Source: CANKBT01 sp038235705
Lineage (GTDB): Bacteria; Actinomycetota; Actinomycetes; Mycobacteriales; SCTD01
DNA length: 30,789 nucleotides
Direction of reading: 5' to 3'
Assembly: GCA_038235705.1 (NCBI GenBank)
Contig: JBBSTR010000025.1
Span: 1 to 30,789 of the forward strand
Numbering within the stretch: position 1 is the first letter of the stretch; each line of letters begins with the position of its first letter. The position numbers and the translations under genes are program-made. Of this stretch, positions 14,453-22,357 are shown piece by piece. The notes beneath the pieces are model-generated. The model did not search any database. It saw only the letters and a program-made list of their open reading frames with translations, and was not told the origin of the DNA.

Positions 14453-16570
14453 GTGAGCAGCAGCCTGGACTGGACCGACCTGGACAGCAAGGCGGTGGAC
14501 ATCGCGCGCACGCTTGCGATGGACTCGGTCGAGTCCGCGGGCTCGGGGCATCCCGGGACGGCCATGAGCCTGGCGCCGGTGGCGCACCTGTTGTTCAGCC
14601 GCCACCTGCGTCACGACCCGATGGACCCCCAGTGGGCGGGCCGCGACCGGTTCGTCCTGTCCTGCGGGCACACCTCGATCACCCTGTACGCCCAGCTCTA
14701 CCTCAACGGCTACGGCCTGACGCTGGAGGACCTCGCGCACCTGCGCCAGTGGGACTCGCTCACGCCGGGCCACCCGGAGCACGGGCACACGGCAGGGGTC
14801 GAGACCACGACCGGCCCGTTGGGCCAAGGCGTCGGCAACGCGGTCGGGATGGCGATGGCGGCGCGTCGCGAGCGTGGGCTGCTCGACCCGAAGGCTGCCG
14901 AGGGCGCCTCGGTGTTCGACCACCACGTCTACTGCATCGCCTCCGACGGTGACCTCCAGGAGGGGGTCTCGGCCGAGGCCAGCTCGCTCGCCGGCACTCA
15001 GCAGCTCGGCAACCTCACGCTGATCTGGGACGACAACCACATCTCGATCGACGACGACACCTCGGTGGCGTTCAACGAGGACGTGCTGGCCCGCTATGCG
15101 GCCTACGGCTGGCACACCCAGTTCGTCTCGTGGATCCAGGACGACGGGTCCTACGAGGAGAACGTCGCTGCGCTGGACAAGGCCTTGAAGAAGGCCCGTG
15201 AGACCACGGACAAGCCGAGCTTCATCGGGCTGCGGACCATCATCGGGTGGCCCGCCCCGAGCAAGCAGGGAACAGGCAAGGTGCACGGCAGCGCGCTCGG
15301 TGCCGAGGAGATCACCGCCACCAAGAAGATCCTCGGCCTGCCGGACGAAGCGTTCTGGGTGCCCGAGGAGGTGCTCGCGCACACCCGCCAGGCGATCGAC
15401 CGCGGTCGGGACATGCGGGAGACCTGGCAGCACGACTACGACGGCTGGGCGAAGAAGAACCCGGACGGCAAGGCGCTGCACGACCGGCTCGCCACCCGCA
15501 CGCTGCCGGTCGGCTGGACCGACGCCCTGCCGGTCTGGGAGCCCGGCAAGAAGGTCGCGACCCGCAAGGCCAGCGGAAAGGTGCTCACCGACATCTCGCC
15601 GGTCCTGCCCGAGCTGTGGGGCGGGTCGGCCGACCTGAACGAGAGCAACAACACCGCCCCTGCCGGCGAGCCGAGCTTCCTTCCCAAGAGTGCGCAGAGC
15701 GACGAGTGGTCCGGCGGGCCTTACGGCCGGGTCCTGCACTGGGGCATCCGCGAGCACGCGATGGGCTCGACGATGAACGGCATCGCGCTGCACGGCGGCA
15801 CCCGCGTCTATGGCGGGACGTTCCTCATCTTCAGCGACTACATGCGGCCCGCCGTGCGGCTGGCAGCACTCATGGGCCTGCCGACCACGTACGTCTGGAC
15901 GCACGACTCGATCGGCCTGGGCGAGGACGGCCCGACCCACCAGCCGGTGGAGCAGCTGGCGGCCCTGCGTGCGATCCCGGGCCTGTCGATGGTGCGCCCG
16001 GCCGACGCCAACGAGACCGCGGTGGCCTGGAAGACGATCCTGGAGCGCGGCTCCACCGCGCAGGCCGGGCCGTGCGGGCTCGCCCTGTCCCGTCAAGACC
16101 TCACGGTGTTCGACCGGACCGAGTTCGCGAGCGCGGACGGGGTCGCCAAGGGCGCGTACGTCCTGCGCGACTGCAGCCACGGCACGCCAGAGGTCATCCT
16201 CATGGCGACCGGCTCCGAGGTCGAGATCGCGGTCGCGGCGCAGGACCTGCTGGAGGCGGAGGGCATCCACACCCGGGTGGTCTCGGCCCCGTGCCTGGAG
16301 TGGTTCCGCGAACAGGACGAGGCCTACCGGCGCACCGTGCTCCTTCCGGACGTCAAGGCCCGGGTGTCGGTCGAGGCTGGCATCGCTCAAGGCTGGCACG
16401 AGTGGCTCGGTGACGCGGGCGAGACCGTGTCGCTGGAGCACTACGGGGCGAGCGCGCCGTACGGCGTGCTGTACGAGCAGTTCGGCTTCACCCCGGAGCG
16501 CGTGGTGGCGGCAGCCCGGAGCTCGCTCTCCAAGCTGGGTAAGACGCGTGGCTCCACCACCGGCAACTGA
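14453..16570 (+). CDS. tkt: Transketolase
   Basis: A 705-residue transketolase of the non-oxidative pentose phosphate pathway, moving two-carbon units between sugar phosphates. The thiamine diphosphate motif runs from GDLQEG (166-171) to WDDN (192-195). Other sites are SGHPGTAMSL (31-40), SCGHTSITLY (70-79), GPLGQGVGNAVGMAMA (121-136), the catalytic E434 in GIREHAMGSTMNG, and HDSIGLGEDGPTHQP. The open frame extends upstream, but GTG 14453 starts the conserved region and has GGAG seven bases before it. It leads an operon with tal, zwf, opcA and pgl and is divergent from ctaB. Confidence 0.97.
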   Translation: MSSSLDWTDLDSKAVDIARTLAMDSVESAGSGHPGTAMSLAPVAHLLFSRHLRHDPMDPQWAGRDRFVLSCGHTSITLYAQLYLNGYGLTLEDLAHLRQWDSLTPGHPEHGHTAGVETTTGPLGQGVGNAVGMAMAARRERGLLDPKAAEGASVFDHHVYCIASDGDLQEGVSAEASSLAGTQQLGNLTLIWDDNHISIDDDTSVAFNEDVLARYAAYGWHTQFVSWIQDDGSYEENVAALDKALKKARETTDKPSFIGLRTIIGWPAPSKQGTGKVHGSALGAEEITATKKILGLPDEAFWVPEEVLAHTRQAIDRGRDMRETWQHDYDGWAKKNPDGKALHDRLATRTLPVGWTDALPVWEPGKKVATRKASGKVLTDISPVLPELWGGSADLNESNNTAPAGEPSFLPKSAQSDEWSGGPYGRVLHWGIREHAMGSTMNGIALHGGTRVYGGTFLIFSDYMRPAVRLAALMGLPTTYVWTHDSIGLGEDGPTHQPVEQLAALRAIPGLSMVRPADANETAVAWKTILERGSTAQAGPCGLALSRQDLTVFDRTEFASADGVAKGAYVLRDCSHGTPEVILMATGSEVEIAVAAQDLLEAEGIHTRVVSAPCLEWFREQDEAYRRTVLLPDVKARVSVEAGIAQGWHEWLGDAGETVSLEHYGASAPYGVLYEQFGFTPERVVAAARSSLSKLGKTRGSTTGN

Positions 16571-16611
16571 CCCCGACTGACATTCACCCTCGACCTGAGA
16601 CTGAGGCATTC

Positions 16612-17778
16612 ATGAGCGACTCCCTGGCCGACCTGTCCGCCACCGGGGTAGCCGTCTGGCTGGACGACCTGTCCCGCGAGCGGCTGCGCACCGGCAACCT
16701 CGCCGAGCTGATCGAGACCCGCTCGGTGGTCGGCGTGACCACCAACCCGTCGATCTTCCAGAAGGCGCTCTCGGACGGGGCGGCGTATGACAGCCAGGTC
16801 CGCGACCTGGCCCTTCGCGGAACCGACGTGGGCGAGGCTGTACGATCGCTCACGACGTACGACGTCCGCTGGGCCTGCGACGTGCTGCGCGAGGTGTACG
16901 ACGGGAGCGACACCGTGGACGGCCGGGTGTCGATCGAGGTCGACCCGAGGATCGCTCACGACAGTGATCGGACGGTCGCCGAGGCCAAGGCGCTGTGGTG
17001 GCTGGTCGACCGGCCCAACCTCTACATCAAGATCCCGGCCACGCTCGAGGGCCTGCCCGCCATCACCAAGACGCTGGCCGAGGGCATCAGTGTCAACGTC
17101 ACCCTCATCTTCAGCCTTGACCGCTACGACGCGGTCATGGACGCCTTCCTGGCCGGACTTGAGCAGGCCAAGGCGAACGGGCACGACCTCGCGGGCATCG
17201 GGTCGGTCGCCAGCTTCTTCGTCAGCCGGGTCGACAGCGAGATCGACGGTCGGCTCGGCGACGACTCCCCGCTGCGGGGCAAGGCCGGCATCGCCAACGC
17301 CCGACTCGCCTACCAGCACTACGAGAAGGTCGTTGCCGGCGACCGTTGGAAGGCGCTGGCGTCTGCCGGCGCCAAGCCCCAGCGGCCGCTGTGGGCCTCG
17401 ACCGGTGTGAAGGACAAGGCCTACGACGACACCATGTATGTCGTCGGGCTCGCGGCGCAAGGCACGGTCAACACCATGCCCGAAGCCACCATGGAGGCGG
17501 TCTTCGACCACGGCACCGTCGCCGGAGACACGATCACCGGTGGCTACGCCGAGGCCCAGCAGGTGCTCGACGACCTCAAGGAGGCCGGGATCGACTACGA
17601 CGACGTCGTAGCCCTGCTCGAGCGCGAAGGCGTCGACAAGTTCGAGCAGGCCTGGGAGTCGTTGATCGGATCGGTCACCGACCAGCTGGAGAAGGCCGGT
17701 GCCCAGGTGATGCCGGCCGGGCAGACCCAGCCGGCCGGGGACGGGCCCGGTGCGGCCTCCCCCCGCTCCACCGCATGA
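16612..17778 (+). CDS. tal: Transaldolase
   Basis: A 388-residue transaldolase of the longer actinobacterial type, which moves a three-carbon unit from sedoheptulose-7-phosphate to glyceraldehyde-3-phosphate. The Schiff-base lysine is K140 in NLYIKIPAT. Early family blocks are GVTTNPSIF (41-49) and IEVDPRIAHD (108-117), and the late block LWASTGVKDKAYDDTMYV is clear. It starts with ATG behind GAGG, 41 bases after tkt. The C-terminal 20 residues are Gly/Pro/Ala-rich and look unstructured. Its stop overlaps the zwf start as ATGA. Confidence 0.97.
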   Translation: MSDSLADLSATGVAVWLDDLSRERLRTGNLAELIETRSVVGVTTNPSIFQKALSDGAAYDSQVRDLALRGTDVGEAVRSLTTYDVRWACDVLREVYDGSDTVDGRVSIEVDPRIAHDSDRTVAEAKALWWLVDRPNLYIKIPATLEGLPAITKTLAEGISVNVTLIFSLDRYDAVMDAFLAGLEQAKANGHDLAGIGSVASFFVSRVDSEIDGRLGDDSPLRGKAGIANARLAYQHYEKVVAGDRWKALASAGAKPQRPLWASTGVKDKAYDDTMYVVGLAAQGTVNTMPEATMEAVFDHGTVAGDTITGGYAEAQQVLDDLKEAGIDYDDVVALLEREGVDKFEQAWESLIGSVTDQLEKAGAQVMPAGQTQPAGDGPGAASPRSTA

Positions 17779-19313
17779 CCGTCCACAACCCGCTGCGAGA
17801 TCCACGCGACCGCCGCCTCCCCCGGGTGCCGCCGCCGTGCGCCCTGGTGGTGTTCGGTGTCACCGGCGACCTCGCTCGCAAGAAGCTCATCCCCGCGGTC
17901 TACGACCTCGCCAACCGCGGCCTGCTGCCGCCGGGTTTCGTGCTGCTCGGCTTCGCCCGCCGCGACTGGGGCGACGGCGACTTCGAGAGCGTCGCCAAGG
18001 CTGCGGCCAAGCAGGGCGCACGGACCGGTTTCCGCGAGGAGACCTGGTCACGGCTCGCGGAGGCCATCCGCTTCCTGCCCGGATCGTTCGACGACGACAA
18101 GGCGTTCGACAAGCTCGCCACGACGCTCGTCGACCTCGACAAGAGCCACGGCACGCAGGGCAACGCCGCCTTCTACCTCTCGATCCCGCCGGCGGCCTTC
18201 CCCACGGTGCTCGCGCAGATGAAGCGCACCGGGATGGCCGACAACCACAAATCCGGCGCCTGGCGGCGGGTGGTGGTGGAGAAGCCGTTCGGGGAGGACC
18301 TCGCGTCGGCGAAGGATCTCAACCACATGGTCGACGACGTCTTCACCGGCCAGGACGTCTTCCGGATCGATCACTACCTCGGCAAGGAGACCGTCCAGAA
18401 CCTGCTGGCCCTGCGTTTCGCCAACGAGCTGTTCGAGCCGATCTGGAACCGCCAGCACATCGACTCGGTGCAGATCACCATGGCCGAGGACGTCGGGATC
18501 GGCACCCGGGCCGGCTTCTACGAGGAGACCGGCGCCGCCCGCGACGTGCTCCAGAACCACCTGCTGCAGCTGCTGGCGCTCACCGCCATGGAGGAGCCGG
18601 CCAGCTTCGACGCCGAGAGCCTACGGATCGAGAAGCGCAAGGTGCTGTCGGCGGTCATGCCCCCGAGCAACATGGCCAACGGCGTCGTCCGCGGTCAGTA
18701 CGAGCAGGGATGGCTGGCCGGCGAACGGGTGAAGGGCTACCGCGCCGAGGACGGGGTCGCGCCCGCCTCCACCACCGAGACGTACGCCGCCGTCCGCCTG
18801 GAGGTCGAGAGCCGCCGCTGGGCGGGCGTGCCGTTCTACCTCCGCACCGGTAAGCGACTCCCGCGTCGCGTCACCGAGATCGCCGTGCTGTTCCGCAAGG
18901 CGCCGGTCCTGCCGTTCACCCGCACCGACACCGAAGAGCTGGGCAGCAACCAGCTGGTCGTGCGGGTACAGCCCGACGAGGGGATGACGCTCCGCTTCGG
19001 CTCGAAGGTCCCTGGCACGCAGATGGAGGTCCGCGACGTCGCGATGGACTTCCTGTACGGCGAGGCGTTCACCGAGTCGAGCCCGGAGGCGTACGAGCGG
19101 CTGCTGCTCGACGTCCTGCTGGGTGACGCCTCCCTGTTCCCTCAGAACGCCGAGGTCGAGGAGTCGTGGCGGGTCATCGACCCCATCGAGGCCTACTGGC
19201 GCGAGCGGGACGCGGCCGGCGGCACGCCGCAGCTGTACCGCGCGGGCGAGTGGGGACCGCGGGCTGCCGACGAGATGCTCGCCCGCGACGGCCGTAAGTG
19301 GCGCCGACCGTGA
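17775..19313 (+). CDS. zwf: Glucose-6-phosphate 1-dehydrogenase
   Basis: A 512-residue glucose-6-phosphate dehydrogenase, the entry enzyme of the oxidative pentose phosphate pathway, making NADPH and 6-phosphogluconolactone. The coenzyme motif is FGVTGDLARKKLIP (27-40), and the substrate/catalytic motif is RIDHYLGKE (197-205) with H200. VVVEKPFGEDL (167-176) is also present. The ATG at 17775 overlaps the tal stop as ATGA, so the longer upstream frame is rejected. It is followed by opcA, whose product many actinobacterial G6PDHs need for full activity, and by pgl for the next step. Confidence 0.97.
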   Translation: MTVHNPLRDPRDRRLPRVPPPCALVVFGVTGDLARKKLIPAVYDLANRGLLPPGFVLLGFARRDWGDGDFESVAKAAAKQGARTGFREETWSRLAEAIRFLPGSFDDDKAFDKLATTLVDLDKSHGTQGNAAFYLSIPPAAFPTVLAQMKRTGMADNHKSGAWRRVVVEKPFGEDLASAKDLNHMVDDVFTGQDVFRIDHYLGKETVQNLLALRFANELFEPIWNRQHIDSVQITMAEDVGIGTRAGFYEETGAARDVLQNHLLQLLALTAMEEPASFDAESLRIEKRKVLSAVMPPSNMANGVVRGQYEQGWLAGERVKGYRAEDGVAPASTTETYAAVRLEVESRRWAGVPFYLRTGKRLPRRVTEIAVLFRKAPVLPFTRTDTEELGSNQLVVRVQPDEGMTLRFGSKVPGTQMEVRDVAMDFLYGEAFTESSPEAYERLLLDVLLGDASLFPQNAEVEESWRVIDPIEAYWRERDAAGGTPQLYRAGEWGPRAADEMLARDGRKWRRP

Positions 19314-19329
19314 CGAACTGGGGAGACAC

Positions 19330-19368
19330 ATGACGACGACGCTGACGACACGGGAGTCGTCCCTATGA
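19330..19368 (+). CDS. Candidate 12-codon leader ORF coupled to opcA
   Basis: The ORF MTTTLTTRESSL starts at ATG 19330 behind GGGGAGACAC, the best ribosome-binding stretch in this junction. Its TGA overlaps the opcA ATG as ATGA. It is in a different frame from opcA, so it is not an N-terminal extension. It may be a leader peptide that feeds ribosomes into opcA, or the trace of a duplicated start region, since its first codons (ATGACGACGACGCTG) resemble those of opcA (ATGACAACTCTG). Translation is unproven. Confidence 0.4.
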   Translation: MTTTLTTRESSL

Positions 19369-20495
19369 CAACTCTGTGGGACACCACCGGCACCGCCGTG
19401 GTCAAGGCCATGAGCAACGAACGACGAGAGTCCGGGGCGGTCAGCTCGGGGCTCGCTCTGACGCTGGTCGTGGTCGTGGACGAGAAGCGGGTGACCGAGG
19501 CCGAGGTGGCCGCCACCCGCGCTGCGGCGCAGCACCCGTGCCGCCTGCTCGTGGTCGTGCGTCGCCGCCCGGACGCCCCGGAGCCGCGCCTGGACGCAGA
19601 GGTCTCCGTCGGCGGACGGCTCGGGCCGGGCGAGGCGGCCGTCATGCGGATGTACGGACGCCTCGCGCTGCACGCCGAGTCGGTCGTGCTGCCGCTGCTG
19701 GCACCGGACGCGCCGGTCGTCACCTGGTGGTACGGGCAGCCGCCGGTGCTGCTTGCCCACGACCCGCTCGCGATCTTTGCCGACCGCCGGGTGACGGACT
19801 GCCACCTGGCCGAGGACGTCGACGTCGCCCTGAAGCAGCGGGCGAAGGACTACGTGCCCGGCGACACCGACCTGGCGTGGACCGGCACCACCGACTGGCG
19901 GGCGCTGTGCGCCTCGACCTTCGACGCGGTGTCGGAGGCGCCGACGAAGGTGGTCGTGGTCGGACAGGCCGGCAGTCCGGTGCGTGCGCTGTTCGCCGGG
20001 TGGCTCTCGAGCCGGCTGGGTCTCACGGTGAAGGTGACAGACGGTGACGGAGACCCGATCCACGAGGTCGCGTTCACGACGTCGGCCGGCGAGATCCGGC
20101 TCGTACGAGGGGACGGACGGACCGTGCTGCTGCACCGCCCCGGCCAGCCGGAGCGCACCATGCCGCTGCCCGAGCGCGACCTGGGCGAGCTTCTCGCCGA
20201 AGAGCTGCAGCGCCTGGACGCGGACGAGCCCTACTCCGAGGCGCTGTCGAAGGCGACCCGGACGACCCTGTCGGGGGTCGACCCTCGGGTGCACGTGTGG
20301 GTGGACCCGGCCGAGGGGCAGGAGAGCAACCTCGTCCAGGGAGGCGCACACGCCAAGGTCGGAGCGCAGCCCGACCCGAACGCGCCGGACCCCACCCAGG
20401 ACCCCAAGCAGGCCCGCAAGCAGGAGGCCGAGGCCGGAGGCAAGCCACCCGCCGCCGCGAAGGGTTCCCGCGGACGCAGCTCCGACCGGACATGA
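19365..20495 (+). CDS. opcA: OpcA, glucose-6-phosphate dehydrogenase assembly/activating protein
   Basis: A 376-residue OpcA protein. In Actinobacteria and cyanobacteria OpcA binds G6PDH and raises its activity. Family features are LTLVVVVDEKR, the HPCRLLVVVRR block, the APVVTWWYGQPP motif and the RRVTDCHLAED region near residue 145. The C-terminal 45 residues are Pro/Gln/Lys-rich and probably disordered. The ATG at 19365 gives the expected N-terminus (WDTTGTAVVKAMSNERR) and has GGGAG eight bases upstream. It overlaps the leader ORF at its start and pgl at its stop by four bases each. Confidence 0.94.
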   Translation: MTTLWDTTGTAVVKAMSNERRESGAVSSGLALTLVVVVDEKRVTEAEVAATRAAAQHPCRLLVVVRRRPDAPEPRLDAEVSVGGRLGPGEAAVMRMYGRLALHAESVVLPLLAPDAPVVTWWYGQPPVLLAHDPLAIFADRRVTDCHLAEDVDVALKQRAKDYVPGDTDLAWTGTTDWRALCASTFDAVSEAPTKVVVVGQAGSPVRALFAGWLSSRLGLTVKVTDGDGDPIHEVAFTTSAGEIRLVRGDGRTVLLHRPGQPERTMPLPERDLGELLAEELQRLDADEPYSEALSKATRTTLSGVDPRVHVWVDPAEGQESNLVQGGAHAKVGAQPDPNAPDPTQDPKQARKQEAEAGGKPPAAAKGSRGRSSDRT

Positions 20496-21289
20496 CCGGC
20501 TCGCCCGTACCGGTCGCGGTGGTCCATCCCGATGCCGAGATTCTCGCGGCGGCCGCGGCGGCCCGGCTGGTGACGGCCCTCGCGGACGCCCAAGCCGCAC
20601 GCGGCGAAGCGTCTGTGGTGCTCACCGGTGGCGGCGTGGGGATCGCCATGCTTGAGGCCGTTCGCACCTCCCCGGCTCGTGACGCCGTCCGCTGGGAGGC
20701 TGTCGATGTCTGGTGGGGCGACGAACGGTTCGTCGACGCGGCCTCCGGCGACCGGAACGAGAGGCAGGCGCGCGCGGCGCTGCTCGATCATGTCCCGCTC
20801 GACCCGGCGCGGGTGCACCCGATGGGTGCCGCGGACGCGTTCGCAACCCCTGAGGACGCCGCCGCTGCCTACCTCGCTGAGCTGGCGCGGGTTGCCTCAC
20901 GACAGCCGGTAGGTGCCAGCGCCGTGCCTCGCGGTCGAGGATCCGGGGCGTCGCTGCCCGTTCTCGACGTGCTGCTGCTCGGGATGGGACCTGAAGGTCA
21001 CACAGCGTCGATCTTTCCGGAGTCGCCGGCTTCCCGCGACGAACGGGCGGTCTTCGCGGTGCGGGACTGCCCAAAGCCGCCTCCGACGCGGATCTCGCTC
21101 GGTTGGGGTCCGCTCACCGCGGCTCGTGAGTGCTGGATGATCGTGGCCGGGTCAGACAAGGCGTCGGCCGTGGCCCAGTCCCTGTCCGGGGCGGACCGAG
21201 TGCTCGTGCCGGCGGCCGGACCGGCCGGGACGGAGCGGACGCTCTGGTTGCTCGACCGTCAGGCGTCGTCAGGGCTTCCCGGCGCCTGA
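20492..21289 (+). CDS. pgl: 6-phosphogluconolactonase (DevB type)
   Basis: A 265-residue DevB-type lactonase that hydrolyses 6-phosphogluconolactone, the G6PDH product. Conserved parts are VVLTGGGVGIAMLEAV, VDVWWGDERFVD, SGDRNERQAR and LLLGMGPEGHTASIFP. The length is as usual. The ATG at 20492 overlaps the opcA stop as ATGA. It is the last gene of the plus-strand pentose phosphate operon; neither gnd nor pgi follows, and the next 421 bases hold only repeats. Confidence 0.95.
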   Translation: MTGSPVPVAVVHPDAEILAAAAAARLVTALADAQAARGEASVVLTGGGVGIAMLEAVRTSPARDAVRWEAVDVWWGDERFVDAASGDRNERQARAALLDHVPLDPARVHPMGAADAFATPEDAAAAYLAELARVASRQPVGASAVPRGRGSGASLPVLDVLLLGMGPEGHTASIFPESPASRDERAVFAVRDCPKPPPTRISLGWGPLTAARECWMIVAGSDKASAVAQSLSGADRVLVPAAGPAGTERTLWLLDRQASSGLPGA

Positions 21290-21317
21290 GTCGCCTGCTC
21301 GATCCTGCCGGCCTCAC

Positions 21318-21420
21318 GCCCTGCCTGCACCTGGCGCACGGCCGATGCCCTGCCTGCACCTTCGCACGGCCCGTCTCCCGTCTGCACCCGCCGGTCTAGC
21401 TAGATGCCTGCACCTGCACC
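21318..21420. repeat. Degenerate short repeats with GCCTGCACC core
   Basis: GCCCTGCCTGCACCT occurs at 21318-21332 and 21347-21361, a 29-base step, each followed by GCACGGCC. Weaker copies (GTCTGCACC near 21380 and GCCTGCACC at 21406-21414) follow. No ORF in this stretch looks real. It is the first part of the 421-base gap between the convergent pgl and rbpA genes. Confidence 0.7.
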
Positions 21421-21455
21421 CGAGCCGACGCCACTCAGCCCGCGGATCGAACGCT

Positions 21456-21589
21456 CCGGTGATCGTGCTCAACCCACCGTTGCATGATCACCGGATGGTC
21501 CGACGCACGAAACCGCGGCCATACCGAACAGCAGACGGTCATCGACTCCGGTGATCATGCAAGACCACCCTGGCTGCATGATCAACGGA
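21456..21589. repeat. Two related hairpins sharing TCCGGTGATCATGCA
   Basis: The motif TCCGGTGATC-N-TGC appears at 21456-21469 and 21547-21561, and its reverse complement at 21481-21495 and 21575-21589. Each forward copy faces a reverse copy at a short distance, giving two hairpins in the same orientation about 92 bases apart. In addition, 21480-21495 and 21547-21562 are a perfect 16-base inverted pair. The pattern is that of a repeated extragenic palindrome. It may end transcription from both pgl and rbpA. Confidence 0.85.
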
Positions 21590-21641
21590 AGGCTTGCGGT
21601 CCGGAGCGCTGCCGTCGTCGTGGATCTCGACTTCCGGCGGA

Positions 21642-21655
21642 CGACGAGCTCGTCG
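21642..21655. repeat. 14-bp perfect palindrome downstream of rbpA
   Basis: CGACGAGCTCGTCG is self-complementary and lies 56 bases beyond the rbpA stop. It could be part of a transcript end or chance in GC-rich DNA; no T-run follows. Confidence 0.3.
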
Positions 21656-21710
21656 CAAGGGTGGCACCCGTTCCAGCCGCTGCTGCTCGACGGCGGTAAA
21701 TCCGAGAGCC

Positions 21711-22049
21711 CTAGCGGCGGTCCTTGCGCAGCTTGGCCAGCGCCTCGGCGAGGATCGCCTCCCCCTCGGCCGGGTCGCGACGCTCCCGGACGTAGGCGAG
21801 GTGGGTCTTGTAGGGCTCGTTCTTGGTGGGCGGAGGCGGGTTGTCACGGTCCAGACCCGCCGGGTAGCCGCAGCTGTTGCAGTCCCAACCAGCCGGCACC
21901 TCCGCGTCGTGCGCGAACGACCTGAGGGTCTGGTGCTGCTTGGCGCACCAGTAGCTGATCTGCTGACGCGGCGCCGCCTCGCCGCGCTCGGACTCCCCCA
22001 TGGGTCCGGCGCCGACCCGGCTGCCCCGGATCGCGTTGCCTCCGGCCAT
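21711..22049 (-). CDS. rbpA: RNA polymerase-binding protein RbpA
   Basis: A 112-residue RbpA, an actinobacterial transcription factor that binds RNA polymerase and the primary sigma factor and helps open promoters. The zinc ligands are C35 and H39 (YWCAKQHQTLRSF) and C57 and C60 (WDCNSCG). The sigma-interaction part is the C-terminal helix around RERRDPAEGEAILAEALAKL. The N-terminal arm MAGGNAIRGSRVGAGPMGE is typical. ATG 22049 is chosen over upstream codons because it starts this arm; it lies one base after the secG stop (TGAGATG), so both are probably made from one transcript. Confidence 0.96.
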   Translation of the reverse strand: MAGGNAIRGSRVGAGPMGESERGEAAPRQQISYWCAKQHQTLRSFAHDAEVPAGWDCNSCGYPAGLDRDNPPPPTKNEPYKTHLAYVRERRDPAEGEAILAEALAKLRKDRR

Positions 22050-22050
22050 C

Positions 22051-22287
22051 TCAGCCGCCGTCCTTGATGAGCAGGCCAACGCCGATGATGCTGATCGCCC
22101 AGAGAAGGCCGCAGAAGATCGTCAGCCGGTCGAGGTTCTTCTCGACCACCGCGCTGCCGCCGAGCGAGGAAGACACGCCGCCCCCGAACAGGGTGGACAG
22201 CCCGCCGCCTTTCCCGCGGTGCAGCAGCACCAGCACGATCAGCAACACACTGGTGATCACCAGGATGATGTCCAGCGTCAAGACCAC
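22051..22287 (-). CDS. secG: SecG, preprotein translocase subunit
   Basis: A 78-residue SecG with two membrane helices (about 3-22 and 55-74) joined by the conserved cytoplasmic loop HRGKGGGLSTLFGG. It is part of the SecYEG channel in the cytoplasmic membrane. The GTG at 22287 has AAGGAG seven bases upstream and begins VVLTLDIILV, so longer frames are rejected. In most Actinobacteria secG follows tpiA directly; here about 6.3 kb with a peptide importer lies between them. Confidence 0.95.
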   Translation of the reverse strand: MVLTLDIILVITSVLLIVLVLLHRGKGGGLSTLFGGGVSSSLGGSAVVEKNLDRLTIFCGLLWAISIIGVGLLIKDGG

Positions 22288-22324
22288 AGAAAAACTCCTT
22301 GCAGAGGGGGGTCGGCCAGGGACC

Positions 22325-22330
22325 AGGGTA
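22325..22330 (-). promoter_or_regulatory. Possible -10 element for secG-rbpA
   Basis: On the minus strand TACCCT lies in the 70-base gap between the importer ATPase gene and secG, 37 bases before the secG start. No clear -35 accompanies it. It would free secG and rbpA from the importer transcript. Confidence 0.25.
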
Positions 22331-22357
22331 CGGGGTGGGGCGCGCAGGCTGGGGCCG

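Noticed and set aside
14282..16609. Very long minus-strand ORF opposite transketolase
   Set aside because: It has biased, low-information composition and no family motif, while the plus strand encodes a complete transketolase.
19330..19368. Frameshift splitting an opcA N-terminal extension
   Set aside because: The opcA frame from ATG 19365 already has the expected family N-terminus, so no residues are missing; a leader or duplicated start is more likely.
21345..21554. Small ORFs in the pgl-rbpA gap
   Set aside because: They read through repeats and hairpins, lack ribosome-binding sites and show no plausible protein composition.
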